A stretch of 59,958 bases of DNA from Planctomycetota bacterium (lineage in GTDB: Bacteria; Planctomycetota; Uabimicrobiia; Uabimicrobiales; Uabimicrobiaceae), in assembly GCA_029260735.1 (NCBI GenBank), contig JAJDCR010000045.1, positions 1-59,958 of the forward strand, given 5' to 3'. Shown here in pieces: positions 15,309 to 24,521 of this stretch (within the stretch, counting starts at the first letter, position 1; every line of letters begins with the position of its first letter). Below the pieces are notes generated by a model, which had not been told where the DNA came from, did no database searches, and saw nothing but the letters and a program-made list of their open reading frames with translations. The translations under genes and the position numbers were made by a program.

Positions 15309-16685
15309 TTATGTTTTCCTTATTTTATTCATTTCTAAGGGCAAGTAGAGAGTAAAAGTTGTTTCTTTTTGCAAAACACTTTTTACTTCAATATAGCCCT
15401 TATGCTTTTCAGCTAAAGCTTTACAAATCGCTAGTCCAAGACCAAAATTTTGCCCCTGAAACTTAATAGAGTTTACTCGATAAAATCGATCAAATATAAA
15501 TGGAATATGTTCAGGAGCTATTCCTTCTCCTGTATTTTTAATGACAAACTTAGCATAATTTTTTGATTTCTGTAAAGAGATAAAAATTCTTCCTTTCTTG
15601 GGTGTATTTTGGAAAGCATTGCTCAATAAATTTTCTACAATTTGTTGTAGAGAGAAAGAGTTTCCATAAATATAAACACTATAGTCTATATTTTCTTCGA
15701 TGTAAATTGCCGCTTCGCTATGTGTTCTAGCGAGATTGTTTTTTGTCAATTCTATTAGATCTGCGAAAGCAACTTCTGAAAGCTTTGTTCTTACTTTTTC
15801 ATTTCCTGCTCGGGCAAGTAACAGAAGTCTCTCAATTAAACGATGCATTCGATCTATTTCATTAATGGTGTCGACTAGTGTTTTTCTGTATTCTTCAGGA
15901 GATCTTTTCTTACGTAATAATACTTCTATATCGCCTTGCATAATTGTCAAAGGCGTTTTGAGTTCATGAGAAGTATCGCTCGTAAATTTTTCCAAGGTCT
16001 CGAAGGATCTTTGTAAACGAGAAAATAAATCGTTTAAGGTAATGCACAGTTGACCAACTTCATCATTCTCTGTCGAATATTTCAATCTTTCGCTAAGATT
16101 TTTTGCACTAATTCGAGAAGCATCCTTGCTAACTTGGCGAAAAGGAGCTAGAAGTTTAAAAACTAAATACCAAGAACCAATAGCAGTAAAAACAATGCAC
16201 GGTAATATTAAAAAAAATAGAGTAATGATTAAATCATTTAGTTTTTCTTTTTCAGAATTCTGGAAATAGAATGCCCGAATAATATACTGATTTGAAGAAT
16301 TTATAAATAATTGGGATAAAGTTAGAAATTTTTTATCCTTTGTTTCTGAGTATTTGGATACAGTATAGTTTTTATCATTGTAAGGAAGATTATGGGAAGA
16401 GTACAAAATTTTATCTTGGCTATATACTTGAATCGCAATAAATGGAAAGATTTCATTTGTTTTATCTGCATCTTCTTTATGAAAATGGAAATTTCTGTTT
16501 TGGTCAAAGAAATTTTGCTCACTTTGTTTTATTGCAAAATAAAGAGATCTTTCCATGTTTTTCTGAACTTGCAGGGTGTGTAGCATGTGAAGACTCATCG
16601 AGAAGAAACATAATATTATGCTAACAAACAGAGTAAACGTAAAAGTAATTTTAAAACGAATACTTCTCTTTATTTTGCAAAACAT
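15309..16685 (-). CDS. Sensor histidine kinase (CusS/CzcS-like), orphan
   Basis: 458 residues. TM1 is at about 11-36 and a periplasmic sensor region extends to about 150. TM2 is at about 150-175 (LIITLFFLILPCIVFTAIG), then HAMP, and HisKA with the phospho-acceptor His240 in SHELKTPL. The HATPase_c domain has its N box at NLLSNAFQNTP, followed by GEGIAPEH and FGLGLAICKALAEKHKG. The architecture is that of heavy-metal sensor kinases such as CusS. It follows the spermidine-synthase-like gene by 18 bases on the same strand. No response regulator gene is present anywhere in the window, so its partner is elsewhere or was lost. The metal-sensing role is inferred from the neighbouring efflux operons. 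Confidence 0.88.
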   Translation of the reverse strand: MFCKIKRSIRFKITFTFTLFVSIILCFFSMSLHMLHTLQVQKNMERSLYFAIKQSEQNFFDQNRNFHFHKEDADKTNEIFPFIAIQVYSQDKILYSSHNLPYNDKNYTVSKYSETKDKKFLTLSQLFINSSNQYIIRAFYFQNSEKEKLNDLIITLFFLILPCIVFTAIGSWYLVFKLLAPFRQVSKDASRISAKNLSERLKYSTENDEVGQLCITLNDLFSRLQRSFETLEKFTSDTSHELKTPLTIMQGDIEVLLRKKRSPEEYRKTLVDTINEIDRMHRLIERLLLLARAGNEKVRTKLSEVAFADLIELTKNNLARTHSEAAIYIEENIDYSVYIYGNSFSLQQIVENLLSNAFQNTPKKGRIFISLQKSKNYAKFVIKNTGEGIAPEHIPFIFDRFYRVNSIKFQGQNFGLGLAICKALAEKHKGYIEVKSVLQKETTFTLYLPLEMNKIRKT

Positions 16686-16703
16686 ACTTAACCCCGCAAA
16701 TGA

Positions 16704-19001
16704 TTAAAATTTAGGCAGCCGGTTTAAAGTTTTTCGATAATACTCTCGCAGTTTTCTATTTCGGAGGAGTTTTTCTTCATTTTGAGTAATGGGGGTAGAA
16801 AATTCTACTCGAGGAAATTCATCCGTATTGAGAAGTTTTTTATTTTTTAATTGCCACTCGCCCACATACAATGAAAAAAAATATTCCTTCTCTAAGAATC
16901 TATCTCTTGGTAAAAGAATGGAGATCATTCTTTTTTTCAGTTTTACTTTAACACGTTTTCTTGCCGTCAACTTACCCATTTTTTTTTCAATAACTTCAGG
17001 ATCAAAAATAAGTGGCTTCTTCGATCCTATTAGAGCCATAAGAGGATACTCATCATTGTTTTCTCCTCTCCATAGAGAGGTATACGGAAAAACAGAAACA
17101 AAACTGTCAGCAATCATTTGGAATTCATTTTCTCCCAATTGATATAAAGGAAGCCATTGACAGAATAAACCATTTTTTTCTAAAGATTTATTAGCTATTT
17201 CGTAGTGTTCTTTTGTGTAAAGGTAGCCTGTATAGCTATGCCAAGGAACAAAAAGATCTGAGATAATAACATCGTACTTGTTACCACTTTGGTACAAATG
17301 ATGGCGAGCATCATTTACAATTATATGAACTCGTGGATCTCTAAAAACATTATTTTTTTCTGGATGAAAGAACTTAGCTGCTTCAATAACTTCAGGTATT
17401 AATTCTATAGCATCGATATGCTTTACTGTTTTATGCTGTAGAGCACCTTTCATGGTCATCCCTGTTCCAATTCCTAAAAAAGCTATCTTTTTAGGTGCCC
17501 TGTGTAAGAGAAGAGGAATGTGTGCTTGTCTTTGTTCGCGAACTTCGGCAAGACTACTGCCCAAAACATAGTGGTTGTTTTGGGTTATTTTTAAGTTGTT
17601 CGAAGATTTTTCGCGAATAACATCAATTGGTCCATAGATAGTTTCTCGGTGCCAGATTTTTTCGTGATTTTTATGTTTATACTCGTCTACGGGAGGTAAG
17701 TAAATACAGATACAGAAAATAATGATATAAAGAGGAGAGAAGATTAAAATACGCTTGGCTTTGTAAAAATTCAGAAAAAATACAATCGAAGTACAACAGT
17801 AAATAAGTGCTAGAAAAACGAAAGATGAACGAATTCCGAAGTAGGAAATCATAAAAAAAGTAGCTGCTCCTGAACCAATAGCTCCAGAGATCGTATTGAT
17901 GAATGTTATGTGCCCTATTGTTTTTCCTTGATGAGAAGAAAGATGATCCCAGCACAAAGGTAAAATCGTAGAGGCAATTGTAATGGGGAAAACTACAACA
18001 AAAAGATTCAATAAAAAGTAAGACAAGAGGTAAAGAATAAAGTTGTTTGTGGGAGCAAATAACTCTCCTCTTGTTAAGAATAAAAAAATTTGTAAAGAAA
18101 AGGGGATTGCTAAAGAGATTCCAGCGCAAATCCATACAAAATACTGGGTAGTTCTCTTTTTTATTTGAGAAACGATTAAACTTCCTAAACTTAGTGATAT
18201 CAAGCAAGAACAGAGAGTAGCAGTGAAGTTATAAGTGCTATTGTGTGATATTAATGAAAATAGATGCGTATATAAAACTTCTAAACCTAGGATACTTCCT
18301 CCTGAAAGTACGATCATCCAATAGACAAAAGGAGATATTGATTGTTCGACTCGGTGAGAGGAAGAGGAGGACAAGGAGGAAGAGAATTTTTCTATCTTCA
18401 AAGAAACGACAAAAGCACTCAGACCGCAAATGATAGATACGCCTGCTGCTAAATAATTTATCCCTGTAACACCGAAGTAATAGATAAGTACTGGACTTAG
18501 AAACGTTCCGGTAAATGCTCCTGCTGTGTTCAAAGCATAAGAATAAATAATAGGTTTTTGGGCTTGCTTTTTCTGAATGGCAATAAATTTAGCAAAAGCA
18601 GGGAATGAATACCCTAGGGCAACAACAGAAGGCAGTATTACAACTGTGACAGCAAGAACTCGAAAAATAATACGAAAAGATGGACTAGAATGATTTCCCC
18701 ATGCCTGAAAAAAGGGAGAATGCAAATTTTGTAAAAGAGTAGGAATGAGAATACTCCAGGCACCCACAACTATTTCTGCAAGCGCATAAGAGCGCAGTGG
18801 AGTTTGTTTTTGATCGACAGTTTTACCAGCCCACCAATATCCTATAGACATTCCCAAAAAATAGATACTAATAACAATTCCTGTGCATTGAGCCGTATGG
18901 CCAAAAATTAAACCAATTTGCCGATTCCATGAAACTTCGTAAACGAGAGCACTGATTCCTGAACAAAACAAAAGGGTATAAAAAAAGCACATTCGATGCA
19001 T
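16704..19001 (-). CDS. Membrane protein with C-terminal spermidine-synthase-like domain
   Basis: 765 residues. The first approximately 440 are hydrophobic with about a dozen membrane helices. The C-terminal cytosolic part has an AdoMet-type Rossmann fold: FLGIGTGMTMKGALQH, then IDAIELIPEVIEAA, VNDARHHL and YDVIISDLFVPWHSYTGYLY. This is the known fusion of an MFS-like transporter with a spermine/spermidine synthase fold. Its substrate is generally not established. The aminopropyltransferase role is uncertain because only the fold signals are visible. It is encoded upstream of the sensor kinase and downstream of the first efflux operon on the same strand. Confidence 0.8.
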   Translation of the reverse strand: MHRMCFFYTLLFCSGISALVYEVSWNRQIGLIFGHTAQCTGIVISIYFLGMSIGYWWAGKTVDQKQTPLRSYALAEIVVGAWSILIPTLLQNLHSPFFQAWGNHSSPSFRIIFRVLAVTVVILPSVVALGYSFPAFAKFIAIQKKQAQKPIIYSYALNTAGAFTGTFLSPVLIYYFGVTGINYLAAGVSIICGLSAFVVSLKIEKFSSSLSSSSSHRVEQSISPFVYWMIVLSGGSILGLEVLYTHLFSLISHNSTYNFTATLCSCLISLSLGSLIVSQIKKRTTQYFVWICAGISLAIPFSLQIFLFLTRGELFAPTNNFILYLLSYFLLNLFVVVFPITIASTILPLCWDHLSSHQGKTIGHITFINTISGAIGSGAATFFMISYFGIRSSFVFLALIYCCTSIVFFLNFYKAKRILIFSPLYIIIFCICIYLPPVDEYKHKNHEKIWHRETIYGPIDVIREKSSNNLKITQNNHYVLGSSLAEVREQRQAHIPLLLHRAPKKIAFLGIGTGMTMKGALQHKTVKHIDAIELIPEVIEAAKFFHPEKNNVFRDPRVHIIVNDARHHLYQSGNKYDVIISDLFVPWHSYTGYLYTKEHYEIANKSLEKNGLFCQWLPLYQLGENEFQMIADSFVSVFPYTSLWRGENNDEYPLMALIGSKKPLIFDPEVIEKKMGKLTARKRVKVKLKKRMISILLPRDRFLEKEYFFSLYVGEWQLKNKKLLNTDEFPRVEFSTPITQNEEKLLRNRKLREYYRKTLNRLPKF

Positions 19002-19022
19002 AGCAGTCTCATTTAAAATTCA

Positions 19023-19058
19023 TTGTCAACCTTACTCCGTAGAAGAGAAGGTTGACAA
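19023..19058 (-). terminator. Hairpin at the end of the first efflux operon
   Basis: A perfect 11-bp stem (ttgtcaacctt, 19023-19033, with aaggttgacaa, 19048-19058) lies between the His-rich lipoprotein gene and the downstream membrane-protein gene. The T-tract on the minus strand is weak, so it may attenuate rather than fully stop transcription. Confidence 0.5.
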
Positions 19059-19142
19059 GCTTTTAGTGAATAGAAAAAATTGTTTGTGGTCTCATTTTCT
19101 GACAAGCTTTCTTAGTATTAATCTCTTTGAGAAATATTAATA

Positions 19143-19337
19143 CTAATGGTCATGCCCTTCATGATTGTCTCCTTCTTCATGATCGTGTCCCTCATGGTCA
19201 TCTCCTCCTCTATGATCGTGCCCTTCATGGTTTTGTTCACTTTGAGAATTATTTTTATTTTTCTGACTACACCCATTCATAGAAGTAATACTAGCTATAA
19301 TTAAAAGACATAGTAAAAAAGAAAATGTACGTTTCAT
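19143..19337 (-). CDS. Small His-rich lipoprotein, metal-binding
   Basis: 64 residues. A signal peptide with lipobox (MNGC, Cys23) is followed by a tail of repeated HEGHDH-type units carrying about a dozen His with Asp/Glu. This predicts a lipid-anchored periplasmic metal buffer. It is the last gene of the first RND operon. A counterpart lipoprotein (34786-35118) ends the second operon, so each efflux system ends with its own metal-binding lipoprotein. The His-rich sequence also matches the adaptor at 22938-24521. Metal specificity cannot be told from sequence. Confidence 0.75.
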   Translation of the reverse strand: MKRTFSFLLCLLIIASITSMNGCSQKNKNNSQSEQNHEGHDHRGGDDHEGHDHEEGDNHEGHDH

Positions 19338-19351
19338 ACACAGCTCCTAAA

Positions 19352-19822
19352 TTAAAATCGGCTAAAAAATAAACATATAAAAAGAACTATAAGAACAAGA
19401 AAAACAATAAGTCCTACTTCTTCTTCTGATGACATTTCCGCTTGTTGAGAAAAAAAATCTTCCCCAACTCTATCTAAGATAGATATTTCTACGGTTCCCT
19501 CATCAGCTCGAAAACGTTCATAAAAAATCAATATATTAGGACCTATTGTAATTTGATCGCCATGAATTAATGGAAATTTTTCCAACACTCTTTGACCATT
19601 TACTTTGGATCCATTTTTACTTTTGTTTTCAAAGTACCAGCGATGCTCTTGTGGATCAAGATAGATATAAGCATGAATTTTTGAAACAGTTGGGTTAGGA
19701 ATCAGTATAGTTGTTCCCGGCTCTTCTGATAAACCTCTGCCTATGATATTTTTTTGCTCAAAACTCAAATCCCATATTTGGTTTGAGTTTTGATTGACTA
19801 TGAATACACCAAATTTATCCAT
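19352..19822 (-). CDS. FHA-domain protein with C-terminal membrane anchor
   Basis: 156 residues. An FHA phosphothreonine-binding fold spans about 20-110 with the signature elements IGRG, a variant S-x-x-H core (VSKIHAYIY), and NGSKVNGQRV. A single membrane helix lies at the end (EVGLIVFLVLIVLFICLFF). It sits between the RND pump gene (1 base away) and the lipoprotein gene, so it is co-transcribed with metal efflux. FHA proteins usually work with Ser/Thr kinases, and none is in the window. The tail-anchored topology would place FHA in the cytoplasm. Confidence 0.8.
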   Translation of the reverse strand: MDKFGVFIVNQNSNQIWDLSFEQKNIIGRGLSEEPGTTILIPNPTVSKIHAYIYLDPQEHRWYFENKSKNGSKVNGQRVLEKFPLIHGDQITIGPNILIFYERFRADEGTVEISILDRVGEDFFSQQAEMSSEEEVGLIVFLVLIVLFICLFFSRF

Positions 19823-19823
19823 C

Positions 19824-22800
19824 TCACTTCCTTTTTGAAGTCGTTTCTTCTTCTATTATAAACCACTTATAGAGAACTGGTACAAAGAATAGAGTGACCA
19901 TTGTAGATGTTGCCAGCCCTGCAACGACCACTGTAGCAAGAGGTCTCTGCACCTCACTTCCTGTGCCTGTAGAAAAGAGCAAAGGAACTAACCCTATAAG
20001 AGTTGTGATTGTTGTGATGAGAACAGCCCTAATTCTCATACAACCTCCTTTTATACTCAGCTCATCAATAGGTAGTCGTTGCCGTGCCAAGTCATTTAAA
20101 CAAGCAACTAAAACCATTGCGTCTTCCAAGGCTATTCCAAAAAGAGCAATAAAGCCGACAGAAGCGGGTACAGAGAGGTTTTGTCCTGTTAACCATAGTC
20201 CAACCAATCCACCAACTAAAGCGAGTGGAATGTTTGTAAAAATAAGCAATGAGCTTCGCAGTGAATTAAAACTGGAATACATTAATAAAAATACAATTAA
20301 TGTTGTGAGAGGGATAACTAAAGCCAAGCGTTTATTTGCTTCCTGTTGCAGAGTATATTGGCCTCCCCAAGTAAGCAAATATCCAGATGGAAATTTGACT
20401 TGCTCACCTATTTTTCTTTGAGCTTCTTCAACAAAGGTTCCAATGTCTCTCCCTACGACATTACATTGAACCGTTATAAATCTTTGGCTGTTTTCTCTCG
20501 TAATTTGACGTGGACCTACAATCTCACTAATCTCAGCAATCTCTGAGAGTGGAATATGACCATTACTTGGGGTTGGAATTAAAATTTGGCTAATAGCTTC
20601 GGGAGTATTGCGATATGCTATAGGAAATCTCACTAAGATATCAAATCGACGAACTCCTTCAAAAATTTGGCCAACAGTTTCTCCGCCAACAGCTGCCTTT
20701 AAAACACCTTGAGCATCGGAAACATTTACACCATAACGTGCCATCTTTTTTCGATCTATCCGTATAAGCAACTGAGGTATACCGCTTACCTGGTCAGCCT
20801 GGACATCTGCAGCTCCCCTAACTTTCTTTACAACCTCAGCTATTTTATCTGCTGTTTCTTTCAGTAAACCAATGTCTTCACCGAAGAGTTTTATTGCCAG
20901 TTGCGCCCTAACTCCTTCAAGAAGTTCATCCACACTCATAGCTATCGGCTGGGTAAAATTAGGTATAATTCCAGGAATTTCTCCTAGTTCTTCACGAATT
21001 AATTTTTCCAATTCTTGTTGTTTACCGACTCTCCACTCAGCTTGGGGTTTCAAGGCGACAAACATTTCAGCACTGTTAATGGGGTCTGTGTGGGCACCGA
21101 CTTCGCCTCGGCCAATACGAGTAACCACTTGAGTGATTTCTTTTATTTTAAGCAAACGCCTTTCCACGATCATAGTTAAGCGTTTACTTTCATTGAGAGA
21201 AATAGAGGGTGCCATGCTCAATCGGATGACTAGGCTTCCTTCTTGAAGTTGAGGGGTAAACTCAGAACCTAGCTGAGGAGCGATTATTATTCCTATTGCT
21301 AAAATAGCTATTGCAAGAAAAATAACGAAAGCACGATTTTTCACTAAAAAAGACAGACAAGGTTTATAAAGCATTAACAAAAATCCAAAAATCCATTCGT
21401 CTATAGATTTCCGTGTTTTTTTTGTTTCAGTACGTTTCATTAAGAGAGTTGAAAGTACAGGAGCTAAAAAAATAGCATAGATGAGAGAACCTAACATTCC
21501 TAGTGATACGGTATAAGCAAGAGGGCGAAAAGTCTTTCCTTCTACACCTTTTAGAGCAATAAGAGGTATGAAGACAATAATGATTATGGCTATGGCAAAT
21601 ATGATAGGACGACTAACTTCTAGACAAGCACGTGTAATAATCTTCAAATACGGTTCTTGTGAAGGAATTTTTAAATGAGTATCAACATTTTCAACGATAA
21701 CAATTGTCCCATCGACCATCATACCTATAGCTATCGCAAGTCCTCCAAAGGACATTAAATTTGCTGAAATGCCAAAATACTTCATTCCTATTACTGCAAA
21801 TAACATAGAAAATGGAACAGTTAGTGCTACAACGATTCCCGCAGATAAACTTCCCATAAAAAGGAGTAGTATGAATATAACAAAAATACCTCCTTCCATA
21901 AGAGCATTGGTTACGGTAGCAACACAAGCTTCTACTAAGGTTTTTTGCTCATAGTAGGGCACAAGCTTTAAACCTTTTGGAAGAGAATTATTAATGGTGC
22001 TAATTTTTTTTTCAACTTCTTCAATGACCGTTGATGAATTTGCCCCATAGAGCTTTACTACCATTCCGGCAACAACTTCTTTTTTTCCATTATATGTTTG
22101 GACACCTCTTCTAACTGCTCCTCCAATACGAATATCAGCAAGTTGTTTCAAATAAACAGGGGTTCCATCCTCTGTTTTAATGACGATATCCTCTAGATCT
22201 TTTATGCTACTTGCCAGCCCAACTGAGCGGACAATATACTCTTCTGCATTTTGTTCAATGAATTGGGCGCCTACATTCAAATTATTTGATTTGATTTTTT
22301 CCATAACGTCATTGAGAGATACCTCAAAGCTCAGTAAGGCTTCTGGTCTAATGACAATATGGTATTGTTTTTCAAATCCTCCAATTCCAAGAACCTCTGT
22401 AACTCCAGGAACAGTTTGTAAATGAACTTTTACTACCCAGTCGTGAATGCTCCGAAGCTCTTCCAGTGAATAATTTCCTGTTTCATCTTCCAAAAAATAA
22501 AATAGTACTAATCCCATTGCAGTAGAAATAGGACCCAGTTCGGGACTTCCAAAGCCCTCGGGGATTTGCTCTCGGGCCTCTTGTAATCTTTCATTTACTA
22601 ATTGCCTCGCAAAGTAAATATCGGTTCCATCTTTAAAATAAATATTGACAACAGAAATACCAAAATTAGAAACAGATCGTATTTTTTCGATACCTGGTAA
22701 TCCGTTCATTGCTATTTCGATGGGATAAGTAACATATTTCTCAACTTCTTCGGGAGCAAGACCTTCTGTCACAGTAAAAACTTGCACTAGAGAAGGTGAT

Positions 22801-22922
22801 ACGTCAGGAAAAGCATCCAGTGTCAGATTGTTATAGCTTACATATCCTAGACCCATAATCAGCAGAGCAAGGGATATAATTAGTAAGCGACTTTTAAGAA
22901 CAAAACGAATTATAGATTGCAT
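19824..22922 (-). CDS. RND heavy-metal efflux pump, CusA/HME4-like
   Basis: 1032 residues, normal for the HME-RND family. It is the inner-membrane proton antiporter of a tripartite envelope pump. TM1 is at residues 10-30, followed by LDAFPDVSP and the HME hallmark FKDGTDIYFARQLV (96-109). The TM4 signature reads AIGMMVDGTIVIVEN (398-412). It matches the A-x-G-x3-D-x6-EN pattern of monovalent-metal (Cu/Ag) pumps rather than DFG-x3-D of divalent pumps; the proton-relay Asp would be D404. It follows the adaptor gene by 15 bases. The substrate class is inferred from this motif. Confidence 0.9.
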   Translation of the reverse strand: MQSIIRFVLKSRLLIISLALLIMGLGYVSYNNLTLDAFPDVSPSLVQVFTVTEGLAPEEVEKYVTYPIEIAMNGLPGIEKIRSVSNFGISVVNIYFKDGTDIYFARQLVNERLQEAREQIPEGFGSPELGPISTAMGLVLFYFLEDETGNYSLEELRSIHDWVVKVHLQTVPGVTEVLGIGGFEKQYHIVIRPEALLSFEVSLNDVMEKIKSNNLNVGAQFIEQNAEEYIVRSVGLASSIKDLEDIVIKTEDGTPVYLKQLADIRIGGAVRRGVQTYNGKKEVVAGMVVKLYGANSSTVIEEVEKKISTINNSLPKGLKLVPYYEQKTLVEACVATVTNALMEGGIFVIFILLLFMGSLSAGIVVALTVPFSMLFAVIGMKYFGISANLMSFGGLAIAIGMMVDGTIVIVENVDTHLKIPSQEPYLKIITRACLEVSRPIIFAIAIIIIVFIPLIALKGVEGKTFRPLAYTVSLGMLGSLIYAIFLAPVLSTLLMKRTETKKTRKSIDEWIFGFLLMLYKPCLSFLVKNRAFVIFLAIAILAIGIIIAPQLGSEFTPQLQEGSLVIRLSMAPSISLNESKRLTMIVERRLLKIKEITQVVTRIGRGEVGAHTDPINSAEMFVALKPQAEWRVGKQQELEKLIREELGEIPGIIPNFTQPIAMSVDELLEGVRAQLAIKLFGEDIGLLKETADKIAEVVKKVRGAADVQADQVSGIPQLLIRIDRKKMARYGVNVSDAQGVLKAAVGGETVGQIFEGVRRFDILVRFPIAYRNTPEAISQILIPTPSNGHIPLSEIAEISEIVGPRQITRENSQRFITVQCNVVGRDIGTFVEEAQRKIGEQVKFPSGYLLTWGGQYTLQQEANKRLALVIPLTTLIVFLLMYSSFNSLRSSLLIFTNIPLALVGGLVGLWLTGQNLSVPASVGFIALFGIALEDAMVLVACLNDLARQRLPIDELSIKGGCMRIRAVLITTITTLIGLVPLLFSTGTGSEVQRPLATVVVAGLATSTMVTLFFVPVLYKWFIIEEETTSKRK

Positions 22923-22937
22923 TCTAATCCTCCTTTA

Positions 22938-24521
22938 TTAATGACTATGTCCATGATCAAAACCACCTTTTTGCATCTCTGCTTTTAAAACAAATCCACC
23001 TTGAGAAACGTATTTTTCCCCTAATTCTAAGCCAGAGATAATTTCGACATGGGTTTCATTGCTGCGGCCAAATTTTACTGCTTTAGATTCAAACCCCTCT
23101 TTTACTTTCACAAAAATATGAGGTTGATTTTCGATCATTTGGATGGCCGTTTTAGGAATTAGAACAGCAGCATCGTCTTGTGCTGTCGTCACTTTTACTT
23201 TAATGAATAGTCCTGGTCTCCAATTTCCTTTCTTATTTTCAATGATGATGCGTGCAGTAGCAGTTCGTGTTTTTTCACTAATTACAGGGCTAAGATATAC
23301 TATTTTGCCTTTGCTTTCGTATTGACCATCTCTAGATTCAATCTCTACATCTAGACCTACACGCATGAAAGGCAGATCTCGTTGGTATACGCTTAGCTCT
23401 CCCCAAACAGAACTAAGATTAGCTATAACAAAGGGAATCTCCTCTTCCTTAAGAAATTCTCCCAAAGTAATATGTTTTTTGATAATAATTCCAGATAAAG
23501 GAGATTTTAAGTGAACTGTACCAAGTTCGCTCTCTTTTAAATGACTTTCCTTTTGAGTTTCTAATTTCTCTAAATCTTTTTCAGGTAAACCAAAGATATG
23601 TAAGCGACGCTCAGCGGTGTTTAGGGCTGACTGAGAAACTGAGAAAGTGCGTTGTTTATTTAAAAACTCTCGTTTTATTTGAAAAGAGACATTACTAAGG
23701 ATCGCTATGTAGTTTGCTTGGGCTTTCTTATATTCGCTTTCTGCTTCTAAAAAGTCACCACGGCTAGATATTTTCTGCTCATGCAGTTCTTTTTCTCGCT
23801 TATATGTTTCCTCAGAAAAGATAGTTTGAATATAAGAAGACATTAAACTATTGCGGCTATTTCCTATGTCTAAATCATTTGTTTTTTCTTGTATTTCTTC
23901 CAAAGACATAGATTCTTTGAGAAGGGAAAGTAAGTAAATGGTATTATCATGGACAATTTGAGCACGTTTTAAATCAAACTCAGCAAGTTCCATCTGTTGT
24001 TTCAGAGACAAATACTCTATTTTTGCTTGTGCTAATTGTGGGCTTTCCAATGTAGCAATGATTTGATCTTTTTTGACATTATCTCCCTGTTTTTTATGAA
24101 CCTTTTTTACGATACCTGGAACTCTAGAAGCTATGTGGGCAACTCTATCAGGATCAACCACAACTTCTCCTGTAAGACTCAATTCTTTTCTGAATGAGCC
24201 TGATTTCGCAGTAGCAATTTCAATATCAAATTCTTTTAGCTCTGTTTCACTCAGACTTAAGCTTTCTTTCTCCTCATGGTCATCATGGCCTTCATGGTCA
24301 TCATGCTCTTTACCAGATTTATCTTCATCGTGATCTTTATGCTCTCCCTTGTGGCTGGAGTGGTCATGACCTTTATGATCTCCCTTGTGACTGGAGTGGT
24401 CATGTCCTTTATGACTTTTTGTAGAGTTTCCAAAGAAGGATTGCAACTTTTCTGAACCAAAAAACAAAACTATTGCCAATATTCCAATACCGATAAGAGT
24501 AGTGAGTACTTTATTTTTCAT
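22938..24521 (-). CDS. RND periplasmic adaptor with His-rich N-terminus
   Basis: 527 residues. An N-terminal membrane anchor (LTTLIGIGILAIVLFF) is followed by a His-rich stretch at about 36-85 made of KGHDHSSH-type repeats. Then come the barrel-sandwich (VVVDPDRVAHIASRVPGIVK), an alpha-hairpin of about 180 residues, and the beta-barrel (TARIIIENKKGNWRPGLFIK). The C-terminus ends FDHGHSH. It bridges the RND pump to the outer membrane factor, and the His repeats probably collect metal in the periplasm. It overlaps the end of the outer membrane factor gene by 11 bases. The His-repeat DNA (ctcccttgtg.. units) is itself tandemly repeated. Confidence 0.9.
   Translation of the reverse strand: MKNKVLTTLIGIGILAIVLFFGSEKLQSFFGNSTKSHKGHDHSSHKGDHKGHDHSSHKGEHKDHDEDKSGKEHDDHEGHDDHEEKESLSLSETELKEFDIEIATAKSGSFRKELSLTGEVVVDPDRVAHIASRVPGIVKKVHKKQGDNVKKDQIIATLESPQLAQAKIEYLSLKQQMELAEFDLKRAQIVHDNTIYLLSLLKESMSLEEIQEKTNDLDIGNSRNSLMSSYIQTIFSEETYKREKELHEQKISSRGDFLEAESEYKKAQANYIAILSNVSFQIKREFLNKQRTFSVSQSALNTAERRLHIFGLPEKDLEKLETQKESHLKESELGTVHLKSPLSGIIIKKHITLGEFLKEEEIPFVIANLSSVWGELSVYQRDLPFMRVGLDVEIESRDGQYESKGKIVYLSPVISEKTRTATARIIIENKKGNWRPGLFIKVKVTTAQDDAAVLIPKTAIQMIENQPHIFVKVKEGFESKAVKFGRSNETHVEIISGLELGEKYVSQGGFVLKAEMQKGGFDHGHSH

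Noticed and set aside
17677..18207. 176-codon minus frame within the spermidine-synthase-like gene
   Set aside because: A shadow in another frame of a membrane-protein gene; composition is explained by the real frame.
19894..20421. 175-codon plus frame opposite the RND pump
   Set aside because: Antisense shadow of a conserved pump domain.
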